From: Varanus komodoensis
Taxonomy: Eukaryota > Chordata > Lepidosauria > Squamata > Varanidae
Assembly: GCF_004798865.1 (NCBI RefSeq)
Contig: NW_025335269.1
Span: 12,821,716 to 12,885,715 of the forward strand
Direction: 5' to 3'
DNA length: 64,000 nucleotides
Under the pieces are notes generated by a model. The model had not been told where the DNA came from and ran no database searches. It saw nothing but the letters and a program-made list of their open reading frames with translations. Made by a program: the position numbers and the translations under genes. Positions 45,650-57,429 of this stretch are shown in pieces. The first letter of the stretch is position 1; every line of letters starts with the position of its first letter.

Positions 45650-46100
45650 GATAAAAATATTTCTAAACTACCTTTCACTAGGCGGAGTCAATGTAAGAGA
45701 TAAATATGATTTATATAGCATATAAATGCAATCAAACAATACCTGTAATATTTACAAACTCAAGGCTTCAAAAGCCTGTGAAAATACAACCAGGGAGAGA
45801 CCACAGAAGCCTTTGAAATGATGGGGCAAAAGAAAAGCTTTAACTTGGTCGTGAAGCAGATCTTGGTGCCAGTTGTAATACTATTGAAATACTCCCCACA
45901 CCCCAAAAGAGTTTCTCTGAAATTTTATCCAGCTGTCAGATTGAAAATGATTCAAGACCCCTTCCATTAAAGAAGGCACTCAGATAAGGGTGCTGACTAA
46001 AGGTTTCCAGTCATGGGCAGAGCTGTATGGGCAAAGGCACTCCCTTGGGTATTTGAGTCCCAATCCCTCTGGGAGACCAGATCATCATAGTTTGTCATGA
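45650..46100 (-). repeat. CR1/L3-type LINE 3' end, antisense, old
   Basis: The plus strand shows an A-rich UTR (45.65-45.82 kb), then aaagctttaacttggtcgtg and gcagatcttggtgccag, the antisense 'ggttttaacctggcgccgaa' zone. ORF2 remnants follow, with aaaggcactcccttgggtat corresponding to 'gaggcactccttcaggtatc' of the 37.9-kb copy. Heavily diverged. Confidence 0.6.
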
Positions 46101-46710
46101 AAAACAGTGACAAGATTGATCGACTTGCCATTGCAAAGGAGAAGTCCCCTACCAAACCTTACTATTAAGTTATTAACAAATTACAAGGACTAATAGGAAT
46201 CTCAGTATAATAAATAAAAGATATGATAAGGTATCTCAAAGCGCCTCCTCAGCATATGCAACACCTCTTTCTGTAGTGCAGCATCTGGTACCAAGTAGAT
46301 GGTTATGCAGTGGTGACTTGACTTCATTCTTATGATTGAGCCTGCCAGCACTTGCCATGTAGGTAATTCCAAAAGCAACACCCGCGCAACAACTCAAAAC
46401 ATGAAAACTACTGGCTGGAAATGAAAACCTGAAGCATGCCTCTGGAGTAAGCAGAGGCAGACATTCAGGTAAGCCACAGAAACTCCTTCTGTGACAGCTC
46501 AACTGGATTTCAACCCACAGAAGATCCAAGCCCTCAGCCCCTGCGGCAGAATGATCAAAACTAGCGTGTGGCCACTGAAGGGCAGTCTCTCAGAACACTA
46601 GCAGGTCCAGATGATAAATACAGTGAGAAACATTTTCTACTTTAAAAATACTATTCCTTCTGTTATGGATGAATTGTGTTATACTTCTCTGAGATCATGA
46701 CAGATTATGA
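46101..46710. other. Unique non-coding DNA
   Basis: No gene or repeat recognised. Confidence 0.5.
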
Positions 46711-46842
46711 TTTAGATCCAGATTTAGTCATACTTCAAGCAGATCCATAGAAATCAATGGAACTCCATCTGTTTGCGCCTAACTTAGTTCTCAATGATTT
46801 CAATGGGTCTACTCAAAGTTTAACTAAGTCTGGATCCAAACC
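46711..46842. mobile_element. Palindromic element with tccaga(t/c)ttagtc arms
   Basis: The left arm ttagatccagatttagtcat ... agaaatcaatgg and the right arm gatttcaatgggtctac ... aactaagtctggatccaa are imperfect inverted repeats around a short centre near 46765-46785. A partial relative is at 58.9 kb. It is likely a non-autonomous DNA transposon; this type is common in lizards as far as remembered. Confidence 0.65.
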
Positions 46843-49040
46843 CAACATATACCTTGCCCACAGGCAGCCATTGCAAGGCAGAAATTTACTGCTGTCTCAT
46901 ATAGCTACAAAAAATGCTATGTTGAAATGCTCACGAAGGGGGAATTCTCTGCTCTCCTGCAAAGCAACTATGGCAGGGAAACCCACTGCAAATCTGGTAT
47001 GGAGCACTGTCAATGCACACATAGCCAGATCCCACACCCTGCATCCCACTGTCAATGCATGGGCTGGACAAGATGATCTCTGAAGCCCGTGAGTGAAGGC
47101 TACAGTGGGAACCTGCTGGTGGAGGAGTGACCGGCTTGGCAAGGAAAGGGCTTGGCTTTTGGTGTGCTAAAAGCCAACTTAGAATCGCCATGAAAGTTCC
47201 GATGAATCCCATGCATACCTTCATAATGTCTGCTTGACCTGCATAATTATAGCTCTTGCATTTATATCTATGCTCCATTTTTTTTTACATGAAATCTGAA
47301 GTTCCCAGTCTCCCAGCAGATTCCCACCTTAATAGAGTACTTGCCAGAATTTCATGGGCTAGACTCTTAGGGTCTCCATGTTTTCTGAAAACCATCTAGT
47401 TTGGACTGAGGGAAAAACCTCAAGGGCTTCTTTTCCCAGCAGTGCAGGCTGTGACATATTTCTGTTCTGAGAAGTAGTTGGGGGTGGGGATTCATTCCTC
47501 TTGGGATGTTTGTTTCCCCAGCAATAAAAGTTCCATTTTTGTAGCATTTGTTTTCCTACAAGTCAGATCATAAGATCCCACTCAGCTAAAGGAATGCCTT
47601 TGTTATTGTGTGTAATCTTTAGAAATGTTGTCACTGTATTAGCCATCATGACTCTTCTACCACGCCAATGAGGTTTTTCAGGGCACTGCTTCTGTGTTTA
47701 TAACTGGATTTTCTCTTCTTCCAATGATCATTACTTGGAAAAGAGCAGTCAGAGACTTGTTCCTAGAGTGCATGAAGCAGATGATGACAGCAGTAATTTG
47801 TTACCAGGAAAAGATAGAGTTTGGGTTCTGTAATTTTTTTTATTTGCTATGCTGGGTCTTATTTGCTATATCTAGATATACTACAGGCACTGTCTGTTAC
47901 ACAAAGAGATATCCAAATATAGAAAGAGCAAGAGAGAGGAATGAGAGAAAGAGAAAGAACCTTTAAGATGGTGTGCATTTTGAGTGTTTTGTTTCTGCAT
48001 TGAGTGCTTTCTGTACAGAAGAGACGAGAAGGAATTAATCCTGGGACCTGCAAGGAAATTTTCCTGCTCAGCCTTCTAGCCAGCCAACTACACTCTTTTT
48101 CTGAAATACTCCATTCCATTCTTATTTCTACACACCAACAGTTTTCTGATCCCACAACTCTTGGCCCACATTCTGTTCTTACAGGGTTGCAGGGGAGGAG
48201 GGGAGGTGTCTCCACTTACTGGGTTTATGTTTCTAAAGTGCTTTTTACTGGTGGGGATAATTCTACTTCCCAAAAGTTCCCCCGAGCCTATTGGTCTCAC
48301 CTACCCCCTCTTCTGTATGGCTGATGCCATTTTAACTGCATACAGATCAACAGTCAGAGAATAAGTGTGCTATTAATTCGTAGGATTGTACATCACTTGA
48401 CAAACTATAAAATGCAGCAGTTGGGCAGGGGGGCTGAGTCTTTTAAGTCAGAGAAGTTCTATGTTTATTCTGAAGAAGTAATTTGTGTGTCCCAACATGT
48501 ATACATTACCATTTCTCATGATTTTCTAGGATATGACTCACAGTATGCAATGGTTGTAAAACCCCTCGAGGAACAAATAAGGGCAGTGAAAACCTCAAGG
48601 AGGAGATATGAAGCAACTGAAGTCTTTCTAATCAGTCCATCCATCTCTTTCTGTGACAATTTTCTTTAAAATCCATTGCTTACTCCTGTTTAGCTCTCCT
48701 TTGTCTTAGTCGCCTTTCTGAATAGGCAGTGCAGAGTGATCACCGGGGGCGGGAACTCAGTGCTCATTTCCCCAGAATACTAAATGAAAGCCAAACCTAG
48801 GTGGAATACAGATCACCGTGTATTCAGGGTTTGTGAAACCTGGACCTTTGCGTTCCACCGAGTTTTCCATTTTGCTTCCCAACAATTGTGGATGCCCACA
48901 ACAAGCCCACAGAGCTTGCTTTCCTGGACAACTTTGACAACAGGAAGCCAATAATTAAAGCATAAAAATACTGCTGTCATGTCACATTTTGAGCACAAGC
49001 TTCCATTTCTGGGTTGCTTACAAGCTCCTTCTACAAACTG
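46843..49040. other. Unique non-coding DNA
   Basis: No gene or repeat recognised over 2.2 kb. The frames at 46757-47083, 46931-47278, 47859-48215 and 48004-48324 mostly overlap antisense partners and have no domain. Confidence 0.5.
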
Positions 49041-49044
49041 TCAC

Positions 49045-49092
49045 CTGCTGGATGGGTTGGACTATAATTTCCAGCATTTCCCTGGGATTTAT
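49045..49092 (+). mobile_element. hAT-like element fragment
   Basis: cacctgctggatgggttgga and ctataatttccagcatttcc are a diverged copy of the 'ccagatgtgttggactacaactcccagca' motif. Confidence 0.4.
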
Positions 49093-49575
49093 TGGAAGAA
49101 TACATAAAATGCTTTGTGAAGTGTAAAGTAAAAGACCTAGGAATGATCAAAAGAAATGGATGTGGAATCTGGCCGTTACCACCATGGAAGACATGTGGCC
49201 TTGGCCTGGAGAAAGCATAGGCAAGTCATTGATTGTAGGACATTTGAAAGAGATCTTCTAAAAGAGGTTCAGTGGTATTTGACACCATATACATATTTTG
49301 AAGATTTACGAGCATGAGGCTGGTGGGACCAAGAGAAGACCCTCCACAGGTTTTAGAGCCCTTTCAGGTCATTGAGATAGCCTGGCTGGTCCGTTCATTT
49401 TCTTTATAAACAGGATATAGTAAAGCGACCAGTGACAATGCAGTATATTTAAAGGAATGTAAAATATATTTTATATATAGAACTTATTGCAAATTCTGTC
49501 TGCACTATTCTGCAATGTATAGTCCTTTCCAGAATGTATATTCTCTTTATACATATACACACATGCCCTTGCACA
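49093..49575. other. Unique non-coding DNA
   Basis: Nothing recognised. AT-rich near 49440-49560. Confidence 0.45.
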
Positions 49576-49607
49576 TGCGCGCGCGCACGCACACACACAC
49601 ACACAGA
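49576..49607. repeat. (GC)n-(AC)n compound microsatellite
   Basis: atgcgcgcgcgcacgcacac followed by pure AC. Alternating purine-pyrimidine throughout. Confidence 0.95.
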
Positions 49608-50929
49608 ATGTGTGAGGGAAATAGTATTTTATAAATATGGTATAGTGGCATTAAAATGATCCCATGGATGACTGAAACTCAGACTCAAGTTCTGAACTCT
49701 CCAGCAGATGATCCACTTCTAGAGGGAATGGAAATCTGTGTCAGTGTTTCATCTACACAGTCACAGGAGAAACCAGACCTGAATATTTTTCCAATCTGTC
49801 TGAACAAGGTCCTTCTCCTCCATCTTCTGAGATACCACAATATAGCCACAAATAACCTCCCATTTCACTGTGGCTATGTCTGCAAAGCTAGTGGCTGTGT
49901 GGAAAGGGGACAGTACATTTAATCTGATGTTCAGCTGAAAAGATTTTGAGAAACTTCCGGTTTAGAAACTTTTTAGGCAAGATGAGCTTCCATGTAGGGC
50001 CTTAATGAAACCTCTTCAAGATGTTTATTATGAGCTGAGATGGCAGGTGCATGATTTACCTACTTTGCCAAAAGAATACATCAGTTGCAGCCCACAAGTC
50101 AATGCTTGTGAATATTTTGAATAGGTGCAAAGTTGTGGGGAGAGTGAGATTTCACAAGGTATTTTACATTTGTCAAAGTGCTTACGGTAGGCATAGTGAA
50201 GATTTTGGAGAAGCAACTTCCAGTCTTGTTGCAGGTTCCAAGAAATTTGTCAAGTTCTTATTCCCAGTGATTGAAACATTCATAAAAAGGTACCCACCCA
50301 TTAAGCTCAGGGACCTGAATAGCCCTTCTAGCACAATGTAAGGGAGCAGATCTTCAGGTCAAGGAACAAATCCAACCCACCTGGAATCCCAGTCTGGCCC
50401 TCTGGACATTTCCCAGATGGCCATGCCCCTTTCCCAGGTGCATGTATCTTTCCCTGCCCATCAATCAGCAGCTTTTGTTCAGTATTTTCTCTATTCAGAA
50501 ACACTGAAGTGCTTCACTTAGTGGTTTACCCACTGACCCTAAGAACACCAAGCTAAAATTCACTGGAAGCTGTAGCTCAGCCTCTCCGGCCTTCGGCATA
50601 CCCACTACTGGAATGTGGAGTCAACATAAACGGGCAAGTCAATATGCAAAAGGAGCCTCTTGTACTTTTGAGAACTGTGGAAAATTCAGCACAATGTGTT
50701 TAATGAGGGCAATGGGTGATGTACCTTCCAGCAGTAGATGCAAAATGCTACAGATGCCATGTCTGATCCCTAACTGCACAAAGGTAACTTCCTTCTAGCA
50801 TGACTCATTTGACCACAACCAAATTACTGGGTTCAACTTTAGTACTTTTGGTCAGATTGCTCCACAACTCTTCCAACTAGTCCTTCAATTTGGAATGTTT
50901 TTCAAATTATTTTTAGAATAGTATTTAAT
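49608..50929. other. Unique non-coding DNA
   Basis: No gene or repeat recognised. Frames at 49656-49922 and 50051-50341 have no domain. Confidence 0.5.
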
Positions 50930-51065
50930 TCATAATTTTATCTCCACAACCATGTGAGGTAGGTGAAGCTGAGAGTCAGTGACTGGCCCAGAGTGGAGAT
51001 TAGAATCCAAATTTCCTGAATCCCAGGTCAATAATGTAACCATTGCAACTCACTGGCTCTCTAGT
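50930..51065 (-). repeat. MIR/CORE-like SINE, antisense, partial
   Basis: atctccacaaccatgtgagg, agctgagagtcagtgactgg, ggagattagaatccaaattt and ctcactggctct appear in the family order. The tail is weak. Confidence 0.7.
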
Positions 51066-51889
51066 AGGATAAAATCACTTGGATGGACATTTGCCTGTTT
51101 CAACACCAGGTAGGTTGCCATTCTGGCAGGATTAATCAAAGTACTCTAACAAAATATGGGAGAAGTTCCATAAAAATATGTCTTCACTTTTTTCTCACAG
51201 TTTAGTGCTGTTTTTGAAGACTGGGAACCTCTATGGAGAATGAAAGCCTACAAAAGGAGGCCGAAAAGGAACCAAAGCCAAAGTTCCACCAGAGAAGAAA
51301 TAGTAAAAAATCCAGTACAAGATTATGAACATGCATCATAAATAAAATAATATCCATTCCAATAGGAGAGTCTTCTAAGACTAGACACTACATATTTATT
51401 AAGATACACCCATCATATGGATTTTCTGAAACACTACATTTCAGACATGCCATTTCTCTCTATGAAACACATTAAATCTATTTGGAAAATATTGCCTACA
51501 ATCTACAAACTCAAACCATTTGCACAGTTGAGAGCACTGAGAAATTCATCATCATTTCCCAACTGTAAGCAGTATCATTAACTCCACATTAATTAAATGT
51601 GTTGTTATTCCTTTGGAATCTCCCAGATCTCTTCATCACGGCTTTGATCTAAAAGAACATCACAGCATCTCTGGACAGCACATCAGCGAGTTGTCTTCGT
51701 CTCTGTATAGAAACTATGCTGTATCAGCAAGTTCAGGTCTGTCCTTTCCACTGTAAAGAAAGCTTTCATACCCCTATCTTTGTGGCAAGGGGCAGTGCTT
51801 CCACTACTGGTATGGGCAGGAAGCAACACGACACATTTCATCTCTTGAAATTACAAGTGAACAAAATTGTTGAGTTTTCATTCAGGCAT
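51066..51889. other. Unique non-coding DNA
   Basis: No gene or repeat recognised. Confidence 0.5.
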
Positions 51890-52215
51890 TCATTGTTCAA
51901 TGTTAAATTCAGTTTACCTAAACTCGGGTTTTTTTACCATTTCCATGAAAGTTCCTTGACTTTTTTGTGCACATTTCTCTGAATGAAATGCCATAGAATT
52001 TTGCATAATTTTACATGCAATTCTAATATGTTGCATTTTGAATAATATTGCTATGAGCAGAGTCATTTTATTAACTCTTTAATTACTCTTTGAGAATTTG
52101 TTGCACAATTCAGAGACGTGAACATTTTGAAGGAAGTGAGGTTCCAATGGTACATTGGTTAAAAGTGCTAAATTCATTGTGTTTGTATTAAAATGTGAAC
52201 CAAAACGATTTCTAC
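51890..52215. repeat. Possible AT-rich interspersed repeat
   Basis: gtgcacatttctctgaatg, aattttgcataattttac and ttgttgcacaattcagagac resemble words at 24.8-25.1 and 61.0-61.3 kb. It ends near accacatccctacttcac. Tentative grouping. Confidence 0.3.
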
Positions 52216-52663
52216 CACATCCCTACTTCACATTTTGGCCTGCAGTGCAGCTTTCAAAGGCATGGAAGCCTTGTCTGAAAATAAAAGTGGCAACCTGATT
52301 CCTGCCACATTTCAGCAATGAGAGTTTGCACCTTTCCTGTGCACACTGAGATTATTGCCATGTAAGGAAGACGTTGTCTTGATGTAGCACCTCCAAATGG
52401 CTTGATTAATTAATGAGACAGGCCACAGCAAGTGATCAAAAGCAGCCAAGAATTTATGAAGCTGTTCAGCATTCCTGACTGAGCAGATGAAGTTTTGCAT
52501 GCATCGGTGTCCGGTCACTAGGCAGGAAGGGAAACAGAGTGATGTGATGTCACTGAAAAGCGGGAAACCGCTTTAGCTAGACAGAGGAGTCATAAACACT
52601 TCCCTACGGCAAGATCTGTAACTCGTTCGGACCCAGGGGGTGCCCAGGTTCCAGCTGGAAAAC
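52216..52663. other. Unique DNA with conserved-looking core (52230-52510)
   Basis: Contains ggcttgattaattaatgaga (TAAT cores) near 52400 and no repeat signature. A candidate conserved non-coding element by composition only. Confidence 0.25.
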
Positions 52664-52884
52664 CCACGTGTGATATAGTGATTAGAGTGTTGTACTGGAA
52701 CCCACGAGATGTGAATTCTAGTCCCCACTTGGCCTTAAAGCTCACTGAGTGACTTTGGATCAGTGACTGACTCTCAGACTAATCTACCTCACAGGGCTGT
52801 TGTGAGGAGGAGGTGGAGGAGCTTCAGGTTTCTTGGGGTTCTTGGGGGAAAGGCGGGACTGCATGGAACAAAAACAATAAAAAA
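52664..52884 (+). repeat. MIR/CORE-like SINE, sense
   Basis: A-box side gtgatatagtgattagagtg, B-box region tgtgaattctagtcccc, core gctcactgagtgactttgga, ctcacagggctgttgtgagg, and tail gggggaaaggcgggactgc. Near full length. Confidence 0.85.
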
Positions 52885-52923
52885 TCCCAGTGTGTTTGGA
52901 AAATGCCTGCAACTGGAGAAATG

Positions 52924-52950
52924 TGCATGAAAATAGCACATTTTCATGCA
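52924..52950. repeat. Perfect 11-bp inverted repeat
   Basis: tgcatgaaaat (52924-52934), loop agcac, attttcatgca (52940-52950). It lies in AT-rich DNA resembling the TGCATTT family. Confidence 0.9.
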
Positions 52951-53146
52951 AAATGAAAATAAAGTTCACATTCTGACTCTGAAATGATTCAGAACAAGCT
53001 TCAGACTGGAATTCAGAGGCCCTTGCTGAACTTGAGCTTTGCGGGCCTGTATCCCTTTCCTTTGCCCTTATGCTCCTGCTATCACATGAGGATCCTGGAT
53101 TGTTATAAACCAACATTTCGCATTATGTGCAAAACTGGAAACTCTG
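52951..53146. other. Unique DNA
   Basis: Spacer between two SINEs in opposite orientation. Nothing recognised. Confidence 0.4.
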
Positions 53147-53386
53147 GTTTATTTATTTATTTATGGGTTTATATTCTGCCTTTTTCCTACAAAGGGCTCA
53201 AGGCAACTTACATCTCCTCCTCCATCTTAATCCCACAACAGCAACCCTGTGAGGTAGGTTGGACTGAGAGTCTGTGACTGGCCCAAAGTCACCCAGTTGG
53301 CTCCATGGCCGAGCGGGGACTAGAACCCAGATCACCTGAGTCCCAGTCCCACGCTCTTAGTCACTACACCACACTGGCTCTCACAC
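53147..53386 (-). repeat. MIR/CORE-like SINE, antisense, near full length
   Basis: Tail tttatttatttatgggttta with ttctgcctttttcctaca, then cacaacagcaaccctgtgag, gtctgtgactggcccaaagt, gcggggactagaacccagat (reverse B box) and cactacaccacactggctc (reverse A box). The clearest SINE in the window. Confidence 0.92.
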
Positions 53387-53904
53387 TGGTTTAGTATCAG
53401 CTAAATAACCTGGGTGACAAGTAAGCTGCTCAGCATGCTTTTGAAGAAGGGTGACCTCCAAATGTATCAAATACACAGTTTTGAACTCATTTGATCTGGA
53501 CCCATTCCAGATGCTGCTTCTGCCAAAACCACACCTGGGTGTATTCGTGCTTGATACTGGAGAATCTGTCCCCGTGGGGGGAGGGGGTGTTTGTTTGTTT
53601 TTGAAGCTGAGCATGAACTTCTGACTGCCATCTGTGAACGATTTAAGGCAGCAATTACAATACCATCTTACGTTTGCTAAGAGAAGCACAATGTTTTCAA
53701 AGAACAACGTGTTTGGTCACCCTAGTTTATCTAGCGTTTCACTCTGCAGCAAAAGACCAAAAGAACACACGGAAGCCATTTCTTGATGTTTTCAAGATTG
53801 TGGTTGAAAACAACAAGGGCCCCATCCAATTGGTGATTGTTTTCCTACTCAAATATTGTTACTGTTACTTTGGTGTCTGGTTTCCTTTTCACTTGCCATC
53901 CCTT
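53387..53904. other. Unique non-coding DNA
   Basis: No gene recognised. A cccgtggggggagggggtg tract is near 53572-53590. Confidence 0.45.
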
Positions 53905-53975
53905 TTCCTTTTGTGTTCTGCCTCTTTATACTATAAGCTGGAGGATAGGGACAGTCTCATTTTTATTAAAAGTGC
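53905..53975 (+). repeat. Possible L2-like LINE 3' end fragment
   Basis: ttatactataagctggagg, atagggacagtctcattttt and attaaaagtgcc resemble the pattern at 9.37 kb and the L2-type '...ataagctccttggggcagggactgtct...'. Confidence 0.4.
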
Positions 53976-54074
53976 CCTGGAAGTCTTTCTTGATGAAGCA
54001 TGGCTATTTATTTATTCCATTTATATTCCTCATTAGTCTGAGGACTCTCTAAGCAGATATAGTAAATGATATAT

Positions 54075-54515
54075 TTGCACCTTATGAATGAGTTCCATTT
54101 CTGAGAAAACAGAAATTCATCTTACATACAAAGTCGAATTTGTATGTATGTTGGCTCGTGTATAGTTGGCCCTCCGCATTCATGGGGGTTGGGGCGCAGG
54201 ATCCCCAGGAAAGTGAAAAAGCCACAAATTTCTCTAGCCCCTGCCCCTGGCCACCCAGTGTTTTCTCTTCACATCAGGGAAATGCCAGAGAGATTTCCCT
54301 GTCCAGATGGGTGGGGCAGGAAAGCCTGCTTTGGAGGCCTCCCTCTCTATGGTGATGCCTTGGAGACCTTCTTTCTTTCCCCTTTTGCTTTCTCAGTCTC
54401 TATGGTGGTGATGATTTCTGGCAGTAATTTTTAAAAAATGATAGGCTTTATGGCAGTTCATTCATAAGTATGGGTTGTTCATAACTCAGATGTTCATAAC
54501 TTGGGAATGCCTGCA
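54075..54515. mobile_element. Tigger/pogo-like DNA transposon remnants, possibly nested
   Basis: Three pieces suggest Tigger-type ends: acaaagtcgaatttgtatgt (54130), agttggccctccgcattcat with gggggttggggcgcaggatc (54164-54204), and ttgttcataactcagatgtt with cataacttgggaatgcctgc (54476-54514). The second recalls Tigger ends of the 'cagttggccctccgtatccg' type, and the third the 'gttcgtaactcggggactgcctg' type. Two different elements may be mixed. It codes for nothing. Confidence 0.45.
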
Positions 54516-54517
54516 TA

Positions 54518-54565
54518 TGACTGACTGACTGACTGACTGACTGACTGACTGACTGACTGACTGAA
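54518..54565 (+). repeat. (GACT)n microsatellite
   Basis: About 11-12 perfect gact units. It starts immediately after the Tigger-like end. Confidence 0.97.
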
Positions 54566-56425
54566 TAAATGCATGTAACGTATTTTGAACATGATATTTC
54601 TATACTGTAGTGAGCCTTGGCACTGTGTTACCCACCACATGCTTTCTCCCTGCTTGCACAGAGCACTGTTGCCTCCTGCTCTCACCTATTTTTCCAGGAA
54701 AATTCACAGGACAACCAGAGAAATCACTGGACCACCAGACTCTGGGCATGTTTGACAGCTTTACTTGCCCCACAAAGCAGGAATATAAATTCTCTTTAGG
54801 GCATTGGTATTACTCACCGGTATCAATCTTTTCCAGATTTGAATGTTTAATGCCACCTGCTTGCCCATGGCTTGTAAATGATACTTTAGGATGGAGATTG
54901 CTACTTCTGGGTGCTTTGATAAAAGAAATGGTGAGCAGGGTCTTACCGGTTTATGGATGTGGCCTAACTCCAAACATCTGGATGAGACCTTCGTCAGCTT
55001 TGTAGAGGTATTAAGAAGCACCACAAGGGATGCTGCAGGTTCATCCTGACAGTTCTGTGTTCACATCCCAAATGTGCAGGAGGTTACATGGGAATTAATC
55101 AAGCAACTGGAGTGCCAATTGACCAAAAGCTCGAGCTGGTTTTACTGAACAGCATTATCCACAACCAAGATGAGCAACCTGTAGTCCTGGAGCCTCAGCC
55201 AAATTTCATGCAACCCTCAGAATGATTTCAAGAGCCCCCTTCATGAAATCAAGAGTGATCTGTCCCTTTCCTGGCAGACTGCTCAGCAGGAAGGAAGAGG
55301 GAGAGAGAGAGCCATGGTAGTGACAGAAAGAGAGAAGGGAATGGCAGAAAGAGAAAGAGGAAAGAATGAACCACACACTGCCCACTGCTGGTTTTGCCCC
55401 CCACCTGCCAACAAAGGGGCTCCAATAAACTACCCACAGGGGAATGCAGCTGTCCCCCAGGTAAAGTTGTGCTCCCTGAGCTGCAACTTGAACAGTTGCT
55501 GAGGCATCCAATGCAAGGAAATCCAACTCCAGCTGTCTTCCAAGCAGTGAAAGGCAACTGGTGTTGTAACCTGACTTCCTAGAGCTGAGACAGAAGTCTC
55601 AGTAAACATTTATTCCAGTCAATCCCATTCTCAGCTATAAGCCTTTGCAGTCCCAGTCAAGATCCACAGTTAATAGGTCACAGCCAGATTGCTAGACAAG
55701 GATCAGTTCATGTGGATTGCAGCAAAAGATGCGGTGTACCCTGGGTTCAGCACACAGAAGAAGTCTCAATAAATTTGTATGTGCAGAGCAAAGAGGAAGC
55801 CCTCCAGGCTACCAGTCAGCTATTTCCAGCAGAGTGTCCCCTTGGTTGCTCTAGTTTAAAGACAGGGAATGGCTGCTGGAGTTCACTGCTGGCAATTTCC
55901 TCCTGGCAGAGAGAGCTGGCGCTTTTCTCACACGAAACCCCTGCCTCACTCTCCAAGGAGATGCCTTCAAAACCTGCTGCAGCCTATTCCTATGGAAGAT
56001 GTCCCTGGTTGAGAAGCAGGGGTCTCTGCCAGGGTGTGGAAGATAGGCATATTGTATCATAGATCTCGGGTGCTGGGCCTGACCCTGACTCAGCATTGGG
56101 CTCATGGGCTACAGCAACCCCCAAACTGGAGCCAGGTCTCAGTCACATGACTCATTAATTCCCAGATCTGCAGCTTTTCCCACTTGCCCCATGATGATAT
56201 TCCCTTCACCAACAAGCGCAGGCACTCACCCCTCATCCTTCAGCAGCCATGCACTCTCTACATGATCAGGAACCTGTTGCAAACAGGCCAGCCTGGCCCC
56301 CAAGCAGATTGGACAAAGGTTTTGTAACTAAAGTCTTTATTGTGTGAAAGCTGACCAGATAGTCTGGCCTTGAGCAGCAAAAGAAGGCCATTGCGGACAT
56401 CAGTAATAGAGGAAACAAGCCAAGC
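54566..56425. other. Unique non-coding DNA
   Basis: No gene or repeat recognised. Frames at 54610-55005 (plus, 131 codons), 55206-55557 (two minus frames) and 55712-56062 (plus) have no domain, and most overlap antisense frames. A purine-rich gaaagagagaaggg tract is near 55300-55370. Confidence 0.5.
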
Positions 56426-56465
56426 CATTTCCCTACCTAGCCAACACTGGCTAGGTAGGGAAATG
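56426..56465. repeat. Perfect 18-bp inverted repeat (hairpin)
   Basis: The arms catttccctacctagcca (56426-56443) and tggctaggtagggaaatg (56448-56465) are exact reverse complements around the loop acac. The match stops exactly at both outer edges. Checked base by base. Confidence 0.97.
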
Positions 56466-57074
56466 CAGTCTAGTGAGGCAAATTTGGTTCTGAACTGAGC
56501 ACCTCTCCTGTCTTCCGAACCTAAAAGAGCTGTCAGAAGCTTCAAGGGCCATCATGAGGTTTATGGCCAGACTCCTAGGAACATCTGACTTTTCTCCATT
56601 GGTCTGCCCAGTTGATGCCATATAAATCTACTAATGATGCCATATATTTAAACTAATAAGGTTAGGTCCACCTGCAGCCATCTCAATTTGCTCTGCAGAA
56701 TTCCCTGCACCCCAAACTTTGAACTGTCTGGTGGTCAGTGAACCTGGGTTCAGTGGTCTGAGCATTTCAGCAGCAAATTCCAAACCCTCCTTTTCTTCCA
56801 CACATCAGAATCCAGGTCAACCACCACTGAATGCCATATCATGGGAGGAGTGGGGCCAGTCCCTACAGGACCCCTCTTTATTCAGCATGTGCCATGAGTG
56901 GATTAGGGAAGCCCCTTCATCTATGGGGTCCAAAGCCCTTGGATGCTTCCACAACAGAGAGGAGGACAAAGTCTGCTCCTTCTCTCACCCTTTTATCTTG
57001 CTAGCACAAGCTGAGGGATTTTTTGAGCCTCCAGCCTTGCAGCTTCCAGCCCCACACAGGAAGGATAGCTGAGT
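56466..57074. other. Unique non-coding DNA
   Basis: No gene or repeat recognised. The frame at 56719-57072 has no domain. Confidence 0.5.
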
Positions 57075-57160
57075 TGAAGGTAACAATCACTTTATTGGGA
57101 CAAAGTGGCACACAACACTCAGCAAACTTGGTATGACTCTTCTTCAGGCTGGATGTTATA
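57075..57160 (-). repeat. Possible retroelement 3' end (perhaps Penelope-like)
   Basis: On the minus strand it reads cagcctgaagaagagtcata and later tgtcccaataaagtgattgt. The 'ctgaagaagag...ccaataaagtgat' pattern is a widespread repeat end that I associate with Penelope-like elements. The assignment is from memory and weak. Confidence 0.3.
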
Positions 57161-57302
57161 TTACGTAAACAAGAATAGCCAGCAGGGGCTAGGGAACAGG
57201 TTGGGATAGGATAGAAGTACTCCAGTGAAGGTGTCATTTCATAAATGTGGACACCATCATTTCACATTGAAAGAGAAATGTCTTTGCATTACTCACAAGT
57301 TG

Positions 57303-57326
57303 GGGTGTGTGTGTATGTGTGTGTGA
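57303..57326 (+). repeat. (GT)n microsatellite
   Basis: ggtgtgtgtgtatgtgtgtg, imperfect. Confidence 0.85.
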
Positions 57327-57429
57327 TGGGACTGTGCTTTGTGTACTGGAGAGGACCCATGTTAAAATTCTGTATTAGGCTCCTCCACCTTGGATCTTGC
57401 TAATGCAAAGTTGCTTGGACCTGCCCAGA

